A stretch of DNA of 20,685 nucleotides from a virus. The translations under genes and the position numbers were made by a program. Numbering within the stretch: position 1 is the first letter of the stretch; each line of letters begins with the position of its first letter. The stretch covers positions 1 through 20,685 of IMG/VR virus record IMGVR_UViG_3300042879_001533; one strand, given 5' to 3'. Shown piece after piece: positions 1-7,313 of the stretch. Under the pieces are notes generated by a model, which was not told the origin of the DNA, made no database searches, and saw only the letters and a list, made by a program, of their open reading frames with translations.

Positions 1-2
1 TG

Positions 3-701
3 CAAAACCTTGAATATGTGATTGACTGCCTTCAGCCGTGTGCGATTCGTTGGGAACAGGAAGCCAAGCGCAAGCTATTTCGTTCAGACGAAATCGACCT
101 TTACATAGCGCACAACTTCAACGCGCTATTGCGTGGCGATTCCAAGGCGCAGGCGGAAGTTATCCGCACGTACTCTAACCTTGGCATCTATTCAGTCAAC
201 GAGTCACGCAACTTCCTTGACATGAACTATATCGGCAACGAAGGCAACAAGCGATTCATTGCCGGCAACATGATTGAGCTCAAGGAAGATATGATGTTCC
301 CTGCCGATGTGAAAGCGCAGGCCCGTGCGCCAAGGGAACCCGACCCGAACATGAATATCCCCGAACCGCCCGCCGTCAATGTGACGGTGCACCGCGTAGG
401 CTTGACGCAAGAGCAAGCGTATAGCATGGTGATTCCGACTATCACCCATGCCCAGCGCAAGGCAGAGCTTGCTATACCGCGACTTGAAAAGAAGCACGCG
501 AATTGCGCGGATACGCTTGAGGCTAAGATAGCGGAATTCAAGTTAGACTTGCTGGCGGAACTTGTCACCAATCTATCCCCAATCTTCCAAGCGTTCAACG
601 TTGACGCAGAGAAATTTACCCAATACGCCGCAGGTGCAGAAAGCTATGAATCCGTAGCCCAATGGCTTGCGAATGAGATAAGGAGCAATCCCAATGAGTA
701 A
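3..701 (+). CDS. phage portal protein, C-terminal part (left end outside window)
   Basis: The reading frame is open from base 3, so this is the end of a longer gene. A GTG at 18 lies inside the frame and is probably not the start. The first residues (Y-V-I-D-C-L-Q-P, then R-W-E-Q-E and K-L-F) and the following F-N-A-L-L-R-G-D and N-E-S-R-N-F-L match the C-terminal pattern of HK97-family portal proteins: the clip/stem helix with its conserved W-E-Q-E, then the G-x-x-S-x-N-E-x-R segment. Portals form the dodecameric ring at one capsid vertex through which DNA is packaged. The last ~130 residues (about bases 310-700) are a long hydrophilic, partly helical extension rich in A, E and K, longer than in the smallest portals. 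The gene ends overlapping the protease start. Family call is good; exact boundaries are unknown. Confidence 0.85.
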   Translation, partial: QNLEYVIDCLQPCAIRWEQEAKRKLFRSDEIDLYIAHNFNALLRGDSKAQAEVIRTYSNLGIYSVNESRNFLDMNYIGNEGNKRFIAGNMIELKEDMMFPADVKAQARAPREPDPNMNIPEPPAVNVTVHRVGLTQEQAYSMVIPTITHAQRKAELAIPRLEKKHANCADTLEAKIAEFKLDLLAELVTNLSPIFQAFNVDAEKFTQYAAGAESYESVAQWLANEIRSNPNE

Positions 702-1596
702 CACCACCCCGCTATGCTTTGCGCACCACATGGGATTGTACATGCTTGAACCGACGTTCGCGGCGAACCTTCAAACCATGATGCAGCGATTCCCGCGACA
801 GACGGATGAGGCATTCACGCCGGACAAGCTACAGCAGGACATGCTCGCACTCGAACCTATCAGCGAGTCACGCGGCATCTATGGCCTCACGTCTGCCGGT
901 ATCGCCATTATCCCCATTGTTGGCTTGATGACGAAGGGCGGCACCAAGTTTGGCACTTCTACCAATCAGGCCCGCCGTGCATTGCAGACGGCGGTTAATG
1001 ACCCAAGCGTCAAGGCTATCATGCTTCATTTCGACACCCCCGGCGGCAGCTTTGCGGGTAGCGATGAGTTTGCGAATGACGTTGCCAAGGCGGCCACTGT
1101 GAAGCCCCTAGCGGCCCATGCAGACGATTTGATAGCGAGCGGCGGCATGTATGTAGCAAGCCAAGCCCCGCGACTCACAGTCAACGCAGCGGGTGAGGCA
1201 GGCAGTATCGGCACCTATGCAGTAGTCGAGGATATGAGCGGCGCGGCGGAAATGGCGGGCGTGAAGGTGCACGTAATCCGTACCGGCGAATTCAAGGGTA
1301 TGGGAACTCCCGGCACGGAAATCACGGAACCGCAGTTGGCCCGCTTTCAACAGATGGTAAACAACGCCCAGACCTTCTTCAGCGCAGCCATTCAGCGCGG
1401 GCGCGGATTGTCGAAGCAACAGGTAGATGCCCTCGTGGCCGATGGTGGCGTATGGTTTGCGAAGGAAGCGAAAGCACGCGGATTGATTGATGCCGTTGAG
1501 TCTTATGAGATGGCACTTGACAAGCTGGCCTCCCGCATCAAAACCCCGCGACTTGCAGCAGCCCGCCGCGCACTTTCTATCCTAGAAAAAAAGTAG
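694..1596 (+). CDS. S49-family (SppA-like) serine protease, prohead maturation protease
   Basis: This is a 300-aa protein of the signal-peptide-peptidase A fold used by many phages to trim the capsid protein delta domain and scaffold during head maturation. The core is visible: D-T-P-G-G at 114-118, the nucleophile Ser149 in A-S-G-G-M-Y, and Lys201 in T-G-E-F-K-G. The Ser-Lys distance of 52 residues equals that of the Ser147/Lys199 dyad of Bacillus SppA. No signal peptide or membrane segment is evident, fitting a cytoplasmic prohead enzyme. The start at 694 has AAGGAG nine bases upstream and overlaps the portal stop by 8 nt, suggesting coupled translation. It lies directly before the capsid gene, the usual place. 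I see no separate scaffold gene; the capsid N-terminal region may do that job. Confidence 0.93.
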   Translation: MSNTTPLCFAHHMGLYMLEPTFAANLQTMMQRFPRQTDEAFTPDKLQQDMLALEPISESRGIYGLTSAGIAIIPIVGLMTKGGTKFGTSTNQARRALQTAVNDPSVKAIMLHFDTPGGSFAGSDEFANDVAKAATVKPLAAHADDLIASGGMYVASQAPRLTVNAAGEAGSIGTYAVVEDMSGAAEMAGVKVHVIRTGEFKGMGTPGTEITEPQLARFQQMVNNAQTFFSAAIQRGRGLSKQQVDALVADGGVWFAKEAKARGLIDAVESYEMALDKLASRIKTPRLAAARRALSILEKK

Positions 1597-1625
1597 TTGC
1601 ATTCTGTTGTGACTTGATATATATT
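1597..1625 (+). promoter_or_regulatory. weak candidate promoter before capsid leader
   Basis: TTGCAT (1597-1602) and TATATT (1620-1625) are separated by 17 bases directly after the protease stop codon. The -10 matches consensus at five of six positions but the -35 at only three. A second possible pair is TTGTGA (1607-1612) with TAGATA (1631-1636). A promoter here would let the capsid gene be transcribed more than the genes upstream. Low certainty. Confidence 0.3.
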
Positions 1626-1667
1626 TTCGCTAGATAACCGCAAGGGCGCGACCGCCGCAGCGAATAT
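1621..1667 (+). other. inverted repeat in capsid leader
   Basis: ATATT-tt-CGCT (1621-1631) can pair with AGCGAATAT (1659-1667). A small GGCG/CGCC hairpin with loop CGAC (1645-1656) sits inside. It forms the first half of the 221-nt non-coding leader of the capsid gene. Pairing was read by eye, not folded. Confidence 0.4.
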
Positions 1668-1727
1668 CTAACGACGATGTAGACGAAACAAACTAAATCA
1701 ACGGACCAAAACGCCGTAAGCGAACTT

Positions 1728-1790
1728 GCGCGTAAAGGTTTGGGTACGAGTATCTAATAACTCGCCACCCGAATTCTTTACGCGCTTTTT
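1728..1790 (+). terminator. long hairpin with U-tract 28 nt before the capsid start
   Basis: GCGCGTAAAG (1728-1737) is perfectly complementary to CTTTACGCGC (1776-1785). The stem continues inward with TTTGGGT/ACCCGAA (one G-U pair) and CGAGT/ACTCG closing on an 8-base loop. TTTTTGTTTT follows at once from 1786. This has the form of an intrinsic terminator, but its U-tract ends just before the capsid ribosome-binding site (AAAGGAAG, about 1806-1813). Full termination here would silence the capsid gene from upstream promoters, so it may instead be a leaky terminator, an attenuator or a stabilising 5' mRNA structure. Confidence 0.7.
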
Positions 1791-1817
1791 GTTTTGCGGC
1801 CCAGCAAAGGAAGCAAG

Positions 1818-3164
1818 ATGAAAAACTTTCTCCAGTACAGCATTCAGGACTTGGGGCGACTCAAGCAAGAAGCACTCTCCGCAATGCAGGCCATTCACAC
1901 GAAGGCAGATGCCGAAGGGCGCGAACTGACCGATGATGAGAATGCCGCGTTCCAGCAGCACGAATCGGACTTCAATCAGATTGATTCCGTAATCACCAGC
2001 CGTCAGGCCTCGCAGACCCGCGCCGCCAAGCTGGCGAGCTTCACTGCCTCGGCCCCAGCGCCCAGTGTTGCCACGAACCCCGGCACCGCGCCACGCGTAA
2101 CCGATGTAAAGGAATCTTTCGAAAGCGACCCCAACGGCGGCTTCCGTTCCCGTCAAGAATTCATGGCCGCGGTCATGCAGGCCGGTATCACCGGCAAGGT
2201 TACCGATGAGCGTTTGAAATATCGCGCCGCTGTAGGCTCCGACGAACAGTCCGGCAGCAACAATCAGTACGGCGGATTCACGGTGCCGGAAGGCTTCATG
2301 GGCGGCTTGATGATGGTTGATGCGGAGGTGGACCCGATTGCCGGTCGCACGACCAACATCCCCGTCTCCACCCCGACCATCAAAGTCAACGCCCGCACCG
2401 ACAAGAATCACACCACTTCCGTTACGGGTGGCCTTGTGGTGTCGCGTCGTAGCGAAGCGGCTACGGTTGACCCCAGCCGTATGAGCATGGAACAGATCAC
2501 CCTCACGGCGAACAGCCTCATGGGCCTGAGCTATGCGACTGAGGAGCTGCTTGCCGATTCCCCGCTGTCGTTTGCGGCTATCATCGCTAACGGCTTCGCG
2601 CAGGAAATGTCCAGCAAGATTCTCTATGAGCGCATCCACGGCACCGGCGCGGGTGAGATGGAAGGCATCCTGAATACCCCGGCCCTTGTCACCGTTTCGA
2701 AGGAAACTGGGCAGGCTGCTGACACGCTCAAGTTTGAGAACGTGGTCAAGATGTATGCTCGCCTCTGGGGTAAGAATCAGGGAGTGTGGTTGGCGAACCA
2801 TGAGACACTGCCGCAGCTTATGACCATGAACCAGAACGTGGGCACGGCTGGATTCCCGGCGTGGCAGACCTCGGCCCGCGAAGGCGAACCCAATCGCCTG
2901 CTTGGCCTTCCGATTTACTTCACTGAATACGCCTCGGCCCTCGGCGACGCTGGCGACCTCATGCTGTGCAACTGGTCGCAGTATCTCGAAATCACCCTTG
3001 GTGGCATCAACACGGCTGAGAGCGTGCATGTGCGCTTCGTGAACAACGAGCGTGCGTTCCGCGTGACCCTCCGCAACGATGGCCGTTCGTGGTGGCGTTC
3101 TGCGCTGACCCCGAAGAAGGGCGCAGCAACCCTTAGCCCGTTTGTGACGCTTGAAGCCCGATAA
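1818..3164 (+). CDS. HK97-fold major capsid protein
   Basis: This 448-aa protein builds the icosahedral head. Residues 1-~105 are charged and helix-forming (D-L-G-R-L-K-Q-E-A, then D-D-E-N-A-A-F), as in the delta domain that acts as internal scaffold and is removed by the protease. The HK97 core starts near residue 136 with R-A-A-V-G and the hallmark G-G-F-T-V-P-E at 152-158. Later come L-G-L-P-I-Y-F and the D-L-M-L-C-N-W-S-Q-Y segment typical of the C-terminal P/A domain. An in-frame TTG at 1794 would add eight residues, but ATG 1818 is preferred: it has AAAGGAAG just upstream and gives the usual M-K-N start. The long AT-rich leader upstream is unusual. Family assignment is very secure. Confidence 0.95.
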   Translation: MKNFLQYSIQDLGRLKQEALSAMQAIHTKADAEGRELTDDENAAFQQHESDFNQIDSVITSRQASQTRAAKLASFTASAPAPSVATNPGTAPRVTDVKESFESDPNGGFRSRQEFMAAVMQAGITGKVTDERLKYRAAVGSDEQSGSNNQYGGFTVPEGFMGGLMMVDAEVDPIAGRTTNIPVSTPTIKVNARTDKNHTTSVTGGLVVSRRSEAATVDPSRMSMEQITLTANSLMGLSYATEELLADSPLSFAAIIANGFAQEMSSKILYERIHGTGAGEMEGILNTPALVTVSKETGQAADTLKFENVVKMYARLWGKNQGVWLANHETLPQLMTMNQNVGTAGFPAWQTSAREGEPNRLLGLPIYFTEYASALGDAGDLMLCNWSQYLEITLGGINTAESVHVRFVNNERAFRVTLRNDGRSWWRSALTPKKGAATLSPFVTLEAR

Positions 3165-3200
3165 CCAAACCGCGCCGAAAGCGCATAGGAGATAAGCAAC

Positions 3201-3680
3201 ATGGCAGGTTCCATTCTCGACTCTGAAAAGATTAAGAGCGAATACAAAATCATGAACTACGACCACGACCCCGGCGGTACTTCCGCCACCGTGGTTAGCC
3301 CCGATGGTGGCACGACCAAGTACATCATCGACATGCGCGACTATACGCATGTGCTGTACCAGACCACGACCTCTGTTAGCGCGTCTAGCTCTGGCGTGAC
3401 GAAGCTGGAGATTGTCGGGTATACCGACTCCGCAGGTGCGGGCACGGCGTATGTGGTCAAGGACTCCGGCACGGTTGCGGCTGACGCTGTAGGCGATCAG
3501 GTGACTATCGAGTGCAACGCGCAGGAAGTGGCGCAGATTGGCACGGACAACGGCGTTGCCCTCCGCTACGTGACTGCCCGCATTACCTGCTCCAATGCTG
3601 GCGACGAAGCCCGCGTTGCGTTTGTGGGCAAGGCTGTGCGCCCGTATGGTGGCCTCACTCCCGATACCATCATTGCCTAA
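3201..3680 (+). CDS. unknown structural protein, probable capsid accessory
   Basis: The 159-aa product is not a family I can name. It is rich in V, T, S, G and D, with alternating beta-like stretches (K-Y-I-I-D-M-R, V-L-Y-Q-T-T-T, V-T-A-R-I-T-C) and no membrane or signal segment. It looks like a small secreted-free beta-sandwich. A strong ribosome-binding site (AGGAGA) sits seven bases before ATG 3201, 36 nt after the capsid stop, so it is likely made at high level together with the capsid. Position and composition suggest a head decoration or head-stabilising protein. The function is inferred from position only. Confidence 0.75.
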   Translation: MAGSILDSEKIKSEYKIMNYDHDPGGTSATVVSPDGGTTKYIIDMRDYTHVLYQTTTSVSASSSGVTKLEIVGYTDSAGAGTAYVVKDSGTVAADAVGDQVTIECNAQEVAQIGTDNGVALRYVTARITCSNAGDEARVAFVGKAVRPYGGLTPDTIIA

Positions 3681-3701
3681 CCTGAACTGAAATTCTAACT
3701 A

Positions 3702-3726
3702 GCCGGGTGGGGTAACCTCACCCGGC
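3702..3726 (+). other. intergenic hairpin before decoration-like gene
   Basis: GCCGGGTG (3702-3709) pairs perfectly with CACCCGGC (3719-3726) around a 9-base loop. There is no U-tract, so it is not a standard terminator. It ends five bases before the AGGAGA ribosome-binding site of the gene at 3741. It could stabilise or process the head-gene mRNA. Confidence 0.6.
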
Positions 3727-3740
3727 AGTAGGAGAAACGA

Positions 3741-4502
3741 ATGAGCGAATACAACGCTTTCAAGATAGAGGGCTACCAGTCCCCGAATGGCGCGATTGGC
3801 ACGAAGGAAACTACCTACGGCCTTTCCTCTTCCGTTTGGCGATGGTTTCCGGTCAACGAGATTCTGCAAGACCCCGGCCTTGGCTACATTTTGCGCGATG
3901 ACTTCTTCGCCACCGACAACACCAATAACTATACGCTTGTCACCGATGCTGGCGGCACGGCTGCGGTTGTTGATTTGCAGGGTGGTATTCTGCGCATTAC
4001 CAACAATGGCACGGACAACGATGAATCCTACCTTTCCACCAAGGCGGAGAACTGGATCTTCAGCGACCGGCCTATTGCCTTTGAGGCAGAAGTCACGGCG
4101 ACCGGCGACCATAACTTTATCCTCGGCCTGAGCGATACCGTAGGTGCGAACTTCCTTCAGGACAGCGAAGCAGGCCCGGCGGCAAGCTATGACGGCGCTG
4201 TGTTCTTCGTGGATGGTGGCTCATATTGGAAATTTGAAACCTCCAACGCTGGCACGCAGGTAACGAATACGACCTTCACGCCGTACACGTCTGGCTCGTC
4301 TATCCGCCTTGGATTCATCTTCGATCCGAACGATGGTACCACGGGCAAGATTACGCCGTTCGTAAATGGCGTTGCTGGCACCACGCATAGCATTACGCTT
4401 TCCGGCCTTGAAGAGATGCACGTGGTTTTCGGCGCAAAGAACAAGACCGGCGCGGCTGCTGTGTTTGATGTGGACTACTTCCAGATTGCGAAGATCCGCT
4501 AA
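3741..4502 (+). CDS. concanavalin-like/LamG-like probable capsid decoration protein
   Basis: This is a 253-aa protein. Residues 1-~50 form a short N-terminal arm, followed by a jelly-roll-like domain that starts with R-D-D-F-F-A-T-D-N. The alternating strands, the D-N-D-E-S-Y-L-S-T segment, V-F-F-V-D-G-G-S-Y-W, and the closing F-D-V-D-Y-F-Q-I-A-K-I-R resemble the concanavalin A-like glucanase/lectin fold seen in phage head decoration proteins. Such domains may bind glycans on cells or mucus, or simply cement capsomers. AGGAGA precedes ATG 3741. The stop overlaps the next start as TAATG, so the two are probably co-translated. Fold call is moderate; the head role is inferred from its place between capsid and connector. 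Confidence 0.7.
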   Translation: MSEYNAFKIEGYQSPNGAIGTKETTYGLSSSVWRWFPVNEILQDPGLGYILRDDFFATDNTNNYTLVTDAGGTAAVVDLQGGILRITNNGTDNDESYLSTKAENWIFSDRPIAFEAEVTATGDHNFILGLSDTVGANFLQDSEAGPAASYDGAVFFVDGGSYWKFETSNAGTQVTNTTFTPYTSGSSIRLGFIFDPNDGTTGKITPFVNGVAGTTHSITLSGLEEMHVVFGAKNKTGAAAVFDVDYFQIAKIR

Positions 4503-4933
4503 TGAATAACGTAGCACGCTCTGCACAATTCACTAGAACCCTTGTAGCGAGTGCTGCAAGGACAACGACCGGTGTTAGCGATGCGACCTACATTCAGGAC
4601 GCGCCAAACGGTATCGTCTTTGTGTTGGGCGTTACGGCGGCTGCTACAGCGGCGGGCGATACGCTTGATGTGAAGATTCAGACCACGCTTGATGGCTCGA
4701 CTTGGACTGACGTGGTGGCGTTCACTCAGGTGCTTGGCAATGGTGGCGCAAAGGTGCATATCGCCAAGATTACCGCAAGCGGCACGCAGGCCATGTTTGA
4801 GAATGGCGCAAGTCTAAGCGCGGGAAGCGTGCGTAATATTCTTGGCGACACTTATCGGGCGGCATGGTCTATCACCGATGCCACTACGGATGATGCCTCG
4901 TTTACCTTTAGTGTCAATGCGATTGTGTGCTAA
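4502..4933 (+). CDS. unknown structural protein, probable head accessory
   Basis: The 143-aa product is rich in A, T and V with a beta-strand pattern (G-I-V-F-V-L-G-V-T, L-D-V-K-I-Q-T-T-L-D-G-S-T-W). The L-D-V-K-I-Q-T-T-x-D-G-x-x-W motif, followed later by Y-R-A-A-W-S-I and a strand ending in V-N-A-I-V-C, recurs in small beta-sandwich phage structural proteins. I cannot give it a family name. It overlaps its upstream neighbour (TAATG at 4500-4504) and the connector downstream (TAATG at 4931-4935), with no strong own ribosome-binding site, so re-initiation is likely. With the two genes before it, it makes an accessory head group. Confidence 0.65.
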   Translation: MNNVARSAQFTRTLVASAARTTTGVSDATYIQDAPNGIVFVLGVTAAATAAGDTLDVKIQTTLDGSTWTDVVAFTQVLGNGGAKVHIAKITASGTQAMFENGASLSAGSVRNILGDTYRAAWSITDATTDDASFTFSVNAIVC

Positions 4934-5523
4934 TGCGACAAATGCTTGAATTGGTAACCGGACCATCGGTGCAGCCGATAACAACGGATGAAGCGAAAGC
5001 ACATCTCCGCGTTGACCACACCACCGATGATTCGCTGATTGAAAGTTTAATCAAGGCGGCAACGCAAACAGCGGAACGGTTCCAGAATCGCCGGTATATC
5101 AACCAGACGTGGCGCATGACGCTGGATTACTTCCCAGATAACGGATGTGCGATTGAGATACCAATCGGCCCCGTGTCTAGCATAACGTCTGTGACCTATC
5201 TCGACGTAAACGGCGCAAGCCAAACGTGGAGTACGGCAGACTATCAAGTGGACACGCGATCGACTAAGGCGCGGATTCTTCCGGTAGAAGGCGTGACGTA
5301 TCCAGAAACGCAGGATGCCACGCTAAACACGGTGACGATTACATTTGTCGCAGGCTACGGTGCAACGTCTGCCAGCATACCGGAAAATATCCGGCACGCT
5401 ATCCGGTTGATTCTGTCCGACTTCTATACGCACCGCGAAAGCACAGTGACCGGAACGATTGTAAGTGAACTGCCACGAAGCGCGGAAATGCTGCTATGGC
5501 AGGACCGCATAGTTAACTTCTAG
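4933..5523 (+). CDS. head-tail connector protein, phiE125 gp8 / HK97 gp6-like
   Basis: This is a 197-aa adaptor that binds under the portal ring and continues the DNA channel. The N-terminus (V-T-G-P-S-V-Q-P-I-T-T-D-E-A-K-A-H-L-R-V) is the classic phiE125 gp8 opening. It is followed by D-D-S-L-I-x-x-L-I-K-A-A, Q-T-W-R-M-T-L-D-Y-F-P, the G-P-V-S-S-I-T-S-V-T-Y-L-D strand and F-V-A-G-Y-G. The C-terminal helices contain I-R-H-A-I-R-L-I-L-S-D-F-Y-T-H-R-E. ATG 4933 overlaps the preceding stop, which is preferred over a GTG two codons upstream. The next gene begins 11 nt after the stop. Length is normal for the family. Confidence 0.9.
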   Translation: MRQMLELVTGPSVQPITTDEAKAHLRVDHTTDDSLIESLIKAATQTAERFQNRRYINQTWRMTLDYFPDNGCAIEIPIGPVSSITSVTYLDVNGASQTWSTADYQVDTRSTKARILPVEGVTYPETQDATLNTVTITFVAGYGATSASIPENIRHAIRLILSDFYTHRESTVTGTIVSELPRSAEMLLWQDRIVNF

Positions 5524-5533
5524 GAGTGAAGAA

Positions 5534-5875
5534 ATGGCTACGCAGAAAGTAGTGGTGTTGAAGGCGATTACACCGCCGGGATTCTTTTACAAGGTATTTG
5601 TAGACCATCCTGTAACGGGTGCTAAGACCCTTGTGGACAAGTTTAACGTCTGCAAGGTGGGTGATGTCATTGAGATTGACGAAGCCGAGTTGACAGCCAA
5701 GTATGGCGTTGAGGCTGGCTATGTGGAGCGCGGTATCAAGGCAGGCATATTTGCCAAGGCACCGGCTAATGAGCGGGTTACAAAGCGTGCTACTCACGGA
5801 GAATTTATAGATGCCTCCAGCGGGGAAAAAGAATCGAATCCTGTACCTGCAAAAGCCGACGCGGGCGATAAGTAG
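5534..5875 (+). CDS. unknown small neck-region protein
   Basis: The product has 113 aa and no named family that I recognise. Residues 1-~80 look folded, with V-V-V-L-K-A-I-T, F-N-V-C-K-V-G-D-V-I-E-I and G-V-E-A-G-Y-V-E-R-G-I-K-A-G. The last ~30 residues are hydrophilic and probably disordered. AGGAG stands eight bases before ATG 5534. The final 65 nt also encode the start of the head closure protein in another frame, unusually long for this phage where overlaps are 1-8 nt. The disordered tail of this protein is therefore the part that shares DNA. Position suggests a minor connector or head completion factor. Confidence 0.7.
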   Translation: MATQKVVVLKAITPPGFFYKVFVDHPVTGAKTLVDKFNVCKVGDVIEIDEAELTAKYGVEAGYVERGIKAGIFAKAPANERVTKRATHGEFIDASSGEKESNPVPAKADAGDK

Positions 5876-6353
5876 CACAACCGGCGAAGAGACAGGGACG
5901 TGGACGAATGTAAGTTTTGTCTACGCGGAAGTGACACCCAAGGGTGGCAGCGAGACAGTTGAATACGGCCAGAACAGCGCAATGCAGCGGTACACGGTGC
6001 GGGTGAATTATAGGCCTGACGTGAACGCGGAACGGCGATTCCTCATTGATGACTTCGTTGGACAGCTTAACGGCGCGGTAACTAGCGGAACGACGCTAAC
6101 TGTAGACTCCGCAGACTTTGCGCTATTTGCACAGTCGCGGCGCGTGCGGGCATTGCGTGTCGATGATGAGTTGATGACCATTAGCTCTATAAGTGGCACG
6201 ACGATAACCGTAGCCCGTGCGCAGTTTGGAACCGCGCAAGCAAACCACGCGGACAATTCCAAGGTGATTCTATATCGCCAGCTTAATATTGAATCCGTAG
6301 TGCAGAGTGCAGACCGTGCGGATTTGCTTTGTGAATGCGTTGAGGTGAAGTAA
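5811..6353 (+). CDS. head closure / head-tail joining protein with an inserted domain
   Basis: The two ends match the small phage head-tail joining family (SPP1 gp16-like stopper). N-terminal residues 3-80 show G-K-K-N-R-I-L-Y-L-Q, G-T-W-T-N-V-x-x-V-Y-A-E-V-x-P, and Y-T-V-R-V-N-Y-R-P-D-V-N-A-E-R-R. The C-terminus is L-N-I-E-S-V-V-Q-S-A-D-R-A-D-L-L-C-E-C-V-E-V-K. The family is usually about 100-115 aa, while this protein has 180. The extra ~70 residues (about 83-155) lie where the short loop before the last strands should be. The insert contains V-D-D-E-L-M-T-I and V-A-R-A-Q-F-G-T-A-Q-A-N-H-A-D. CGGAGA before ATG 5811 supports this start inside the preceding gene. It plugs the portal channel after packaging. 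Confidence 0.8.
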   Translation: MPPAGKKNRILYLQKPTRAISSTTGEETGTWTNVSFVYAEVTPKGGSETVEYGQNSAMQRYTVRVNYRPDVNAERRFLIDDFVGQLNGAVTSGTTLTVDSADFALFAQSRRVRALRVDDELMTISSISGTTITVARAQFGTAQANHADNSKVILYRQLNIESVVQSADRADLLCECVEVK

Positions 6354-6859
6354 TGGCGGACCTAGTGAAATTCCAATTCAAAGGCGGACATGAGCTTGAC
6401 CGTGTTCTATACAACATGGAAAAGAAAGCGGCCCGCAATGTATTGGCTAGGACATTCCGCAAAACGCTTAACCCCGTGCGCGACCAAATCCGCAAGCGCA
6501 TACGCGATGACCTAGACACAATGGACGCGGTTGCGCGTGCGCAGTATGCAAAGCAAATCGGCGTGAGTGGTCGTGTGGTGCGTGGCGGGTACAAAGGCTA
6601 CATTCGCACAAGCGATAAGCGGGTAAAGACGCAGCACCGTAACGTGAAGTTTTCCAAACTGGCGCACTTGTTTGAAGATGGCGTAAAGCCGCACAAGATT
6701 ATCCAGCCGAAACGCAAGCGCACCATAAATCATCCCGGCATTACGCGCCGCCCGATATTTGCTGAAACGTTTGATTCGATGGCATCCCGACTGGTGGTAA
6801 ATTTTCGAGACATCATGTTTCAAGAGATATTCAGCGAGAACAGCAAGGTTAAAAAGTAG
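6353..6859 (+). CDS. HK97 gp10-like neck / tail component protein
   Basis: This 168-aa basic protein has the features of the HK97 gp10-like family, which sits at the neck between head closure and tail terminator. The N-terminus has F-K-G-G-H-E-L-D-R-V-L-Y-N-M followed by a basic helix ending T-L-N-P-V-R-D-Q-I-R-K-R-I. The characteristic A-H-L-F-E-D-G-V-K-P-H-K-I stretch, the later H-P-G and R-R-P-I-F-A-E-T-F-D segments, and a C-terminal helix follow. ATG 6353 overlaps the preceding stop as TAATG and the next start is GTG within TAGTG, so neck genes are translationally coupled. The high R/K content is normal for the family. Confidence 0.85.
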   Translation: MADLVKFQFKGGHELDRVLYNMEKKAARNVLARTFRKTLNPVRDQIRKRIRDDLDTMDAVARAQYAKQIGVSGRVVRGGYKGYIRTSDKRVKTQHRNVKFSKLAHLFEDGVKPHKIIQPKRKRTINHPGITRRPIFAETFDSMASRLVVNFRDIMFQEIFSENSKVKK

Positions 6860-7302
6860 TGGCGTTCCTTACTCCAGAAAAAGCAATGCGCAGCCTGATA
6901 CGCGCTAACGCCAGCGTACAAGCCTTGGCGAATGCTGATACAACGTGCGCACCGATAGATGACATACCGCGCAATGCGTTGATGCCGTTCATTGGCTATC
7001 GTCGAATAGAGGCCAGCACAGAGCATTACATGGGCGGCGTGGCTGCTTCTGGTTTGTGGATGGGTTCCAGCGAGATAACTGTATTTGCGGAGACGATGGA
7101 CGCAGCACAAAGTTTGGCCGATGCGGTGCGGGCGGTGTTGGATGGTAACGATAATGCGACGGTGACTATTGGTGGTAACGCTTGCACGTTCGAGCGGCTG
7201 CACTTGTCCCGCGAAGATGTACAGACTTTTGACCCGAAGGATTCTAGCGATTCAAGGGTGCATACAGTGACACAGGAATATGAATGGTCGTGTAGACCTT
7301 AG
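6859..7302 (+). CDS. tail terminator / tail completion protein (DUF3168-like)
   Basis: The 147-aa product starts at GTG 6859, overlapping the previous stop (TAGTG). The pattern L-T-P-E-K-A-M-R-S-L-I-R-A-N, then I-G-Y-R-R-I with a W-M-G-S-S-E-I-T-V-F-A-E-T-M-D-A-A-Q-S-L-A-D-A-V-R strand-helix, followed by F-E-R-L-H-L-S and a final H-T-V-T-Q-E-Y-E-W strand, is that of DUF3168 / lambda gpU-like tail terminators. These form a hexameric ring that caps the tail tube and joins it to the head. Position immediately before the tail tube gene agrees. No separate ribosome-binding site is seen. Confidence 0.85.
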   Translation: MAFLTPEKAMRSLIRANASVQALANADTTCAPIDDIPRNALMPFIGYRRIEASTEHYMGGVAASGLWMGSSEITVFAETMDAAQSLADAVRAVLDGNDNATVTIGGNACTFERLHLSREDVQTFDPKDSSDSRVHTVTQEYEWSCRP

Positions 7303-7313
7303 GAGGTAGTGAC

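Noticed and set aside
1698-3350. 550-aa open frame on the - strand across the capsid gene
   Set aside because: It is the antisense shadow of the strongly supported capsid gene, is rich in R, H and G as expected from such frames, and has no ribosome-binding site or family pattern.
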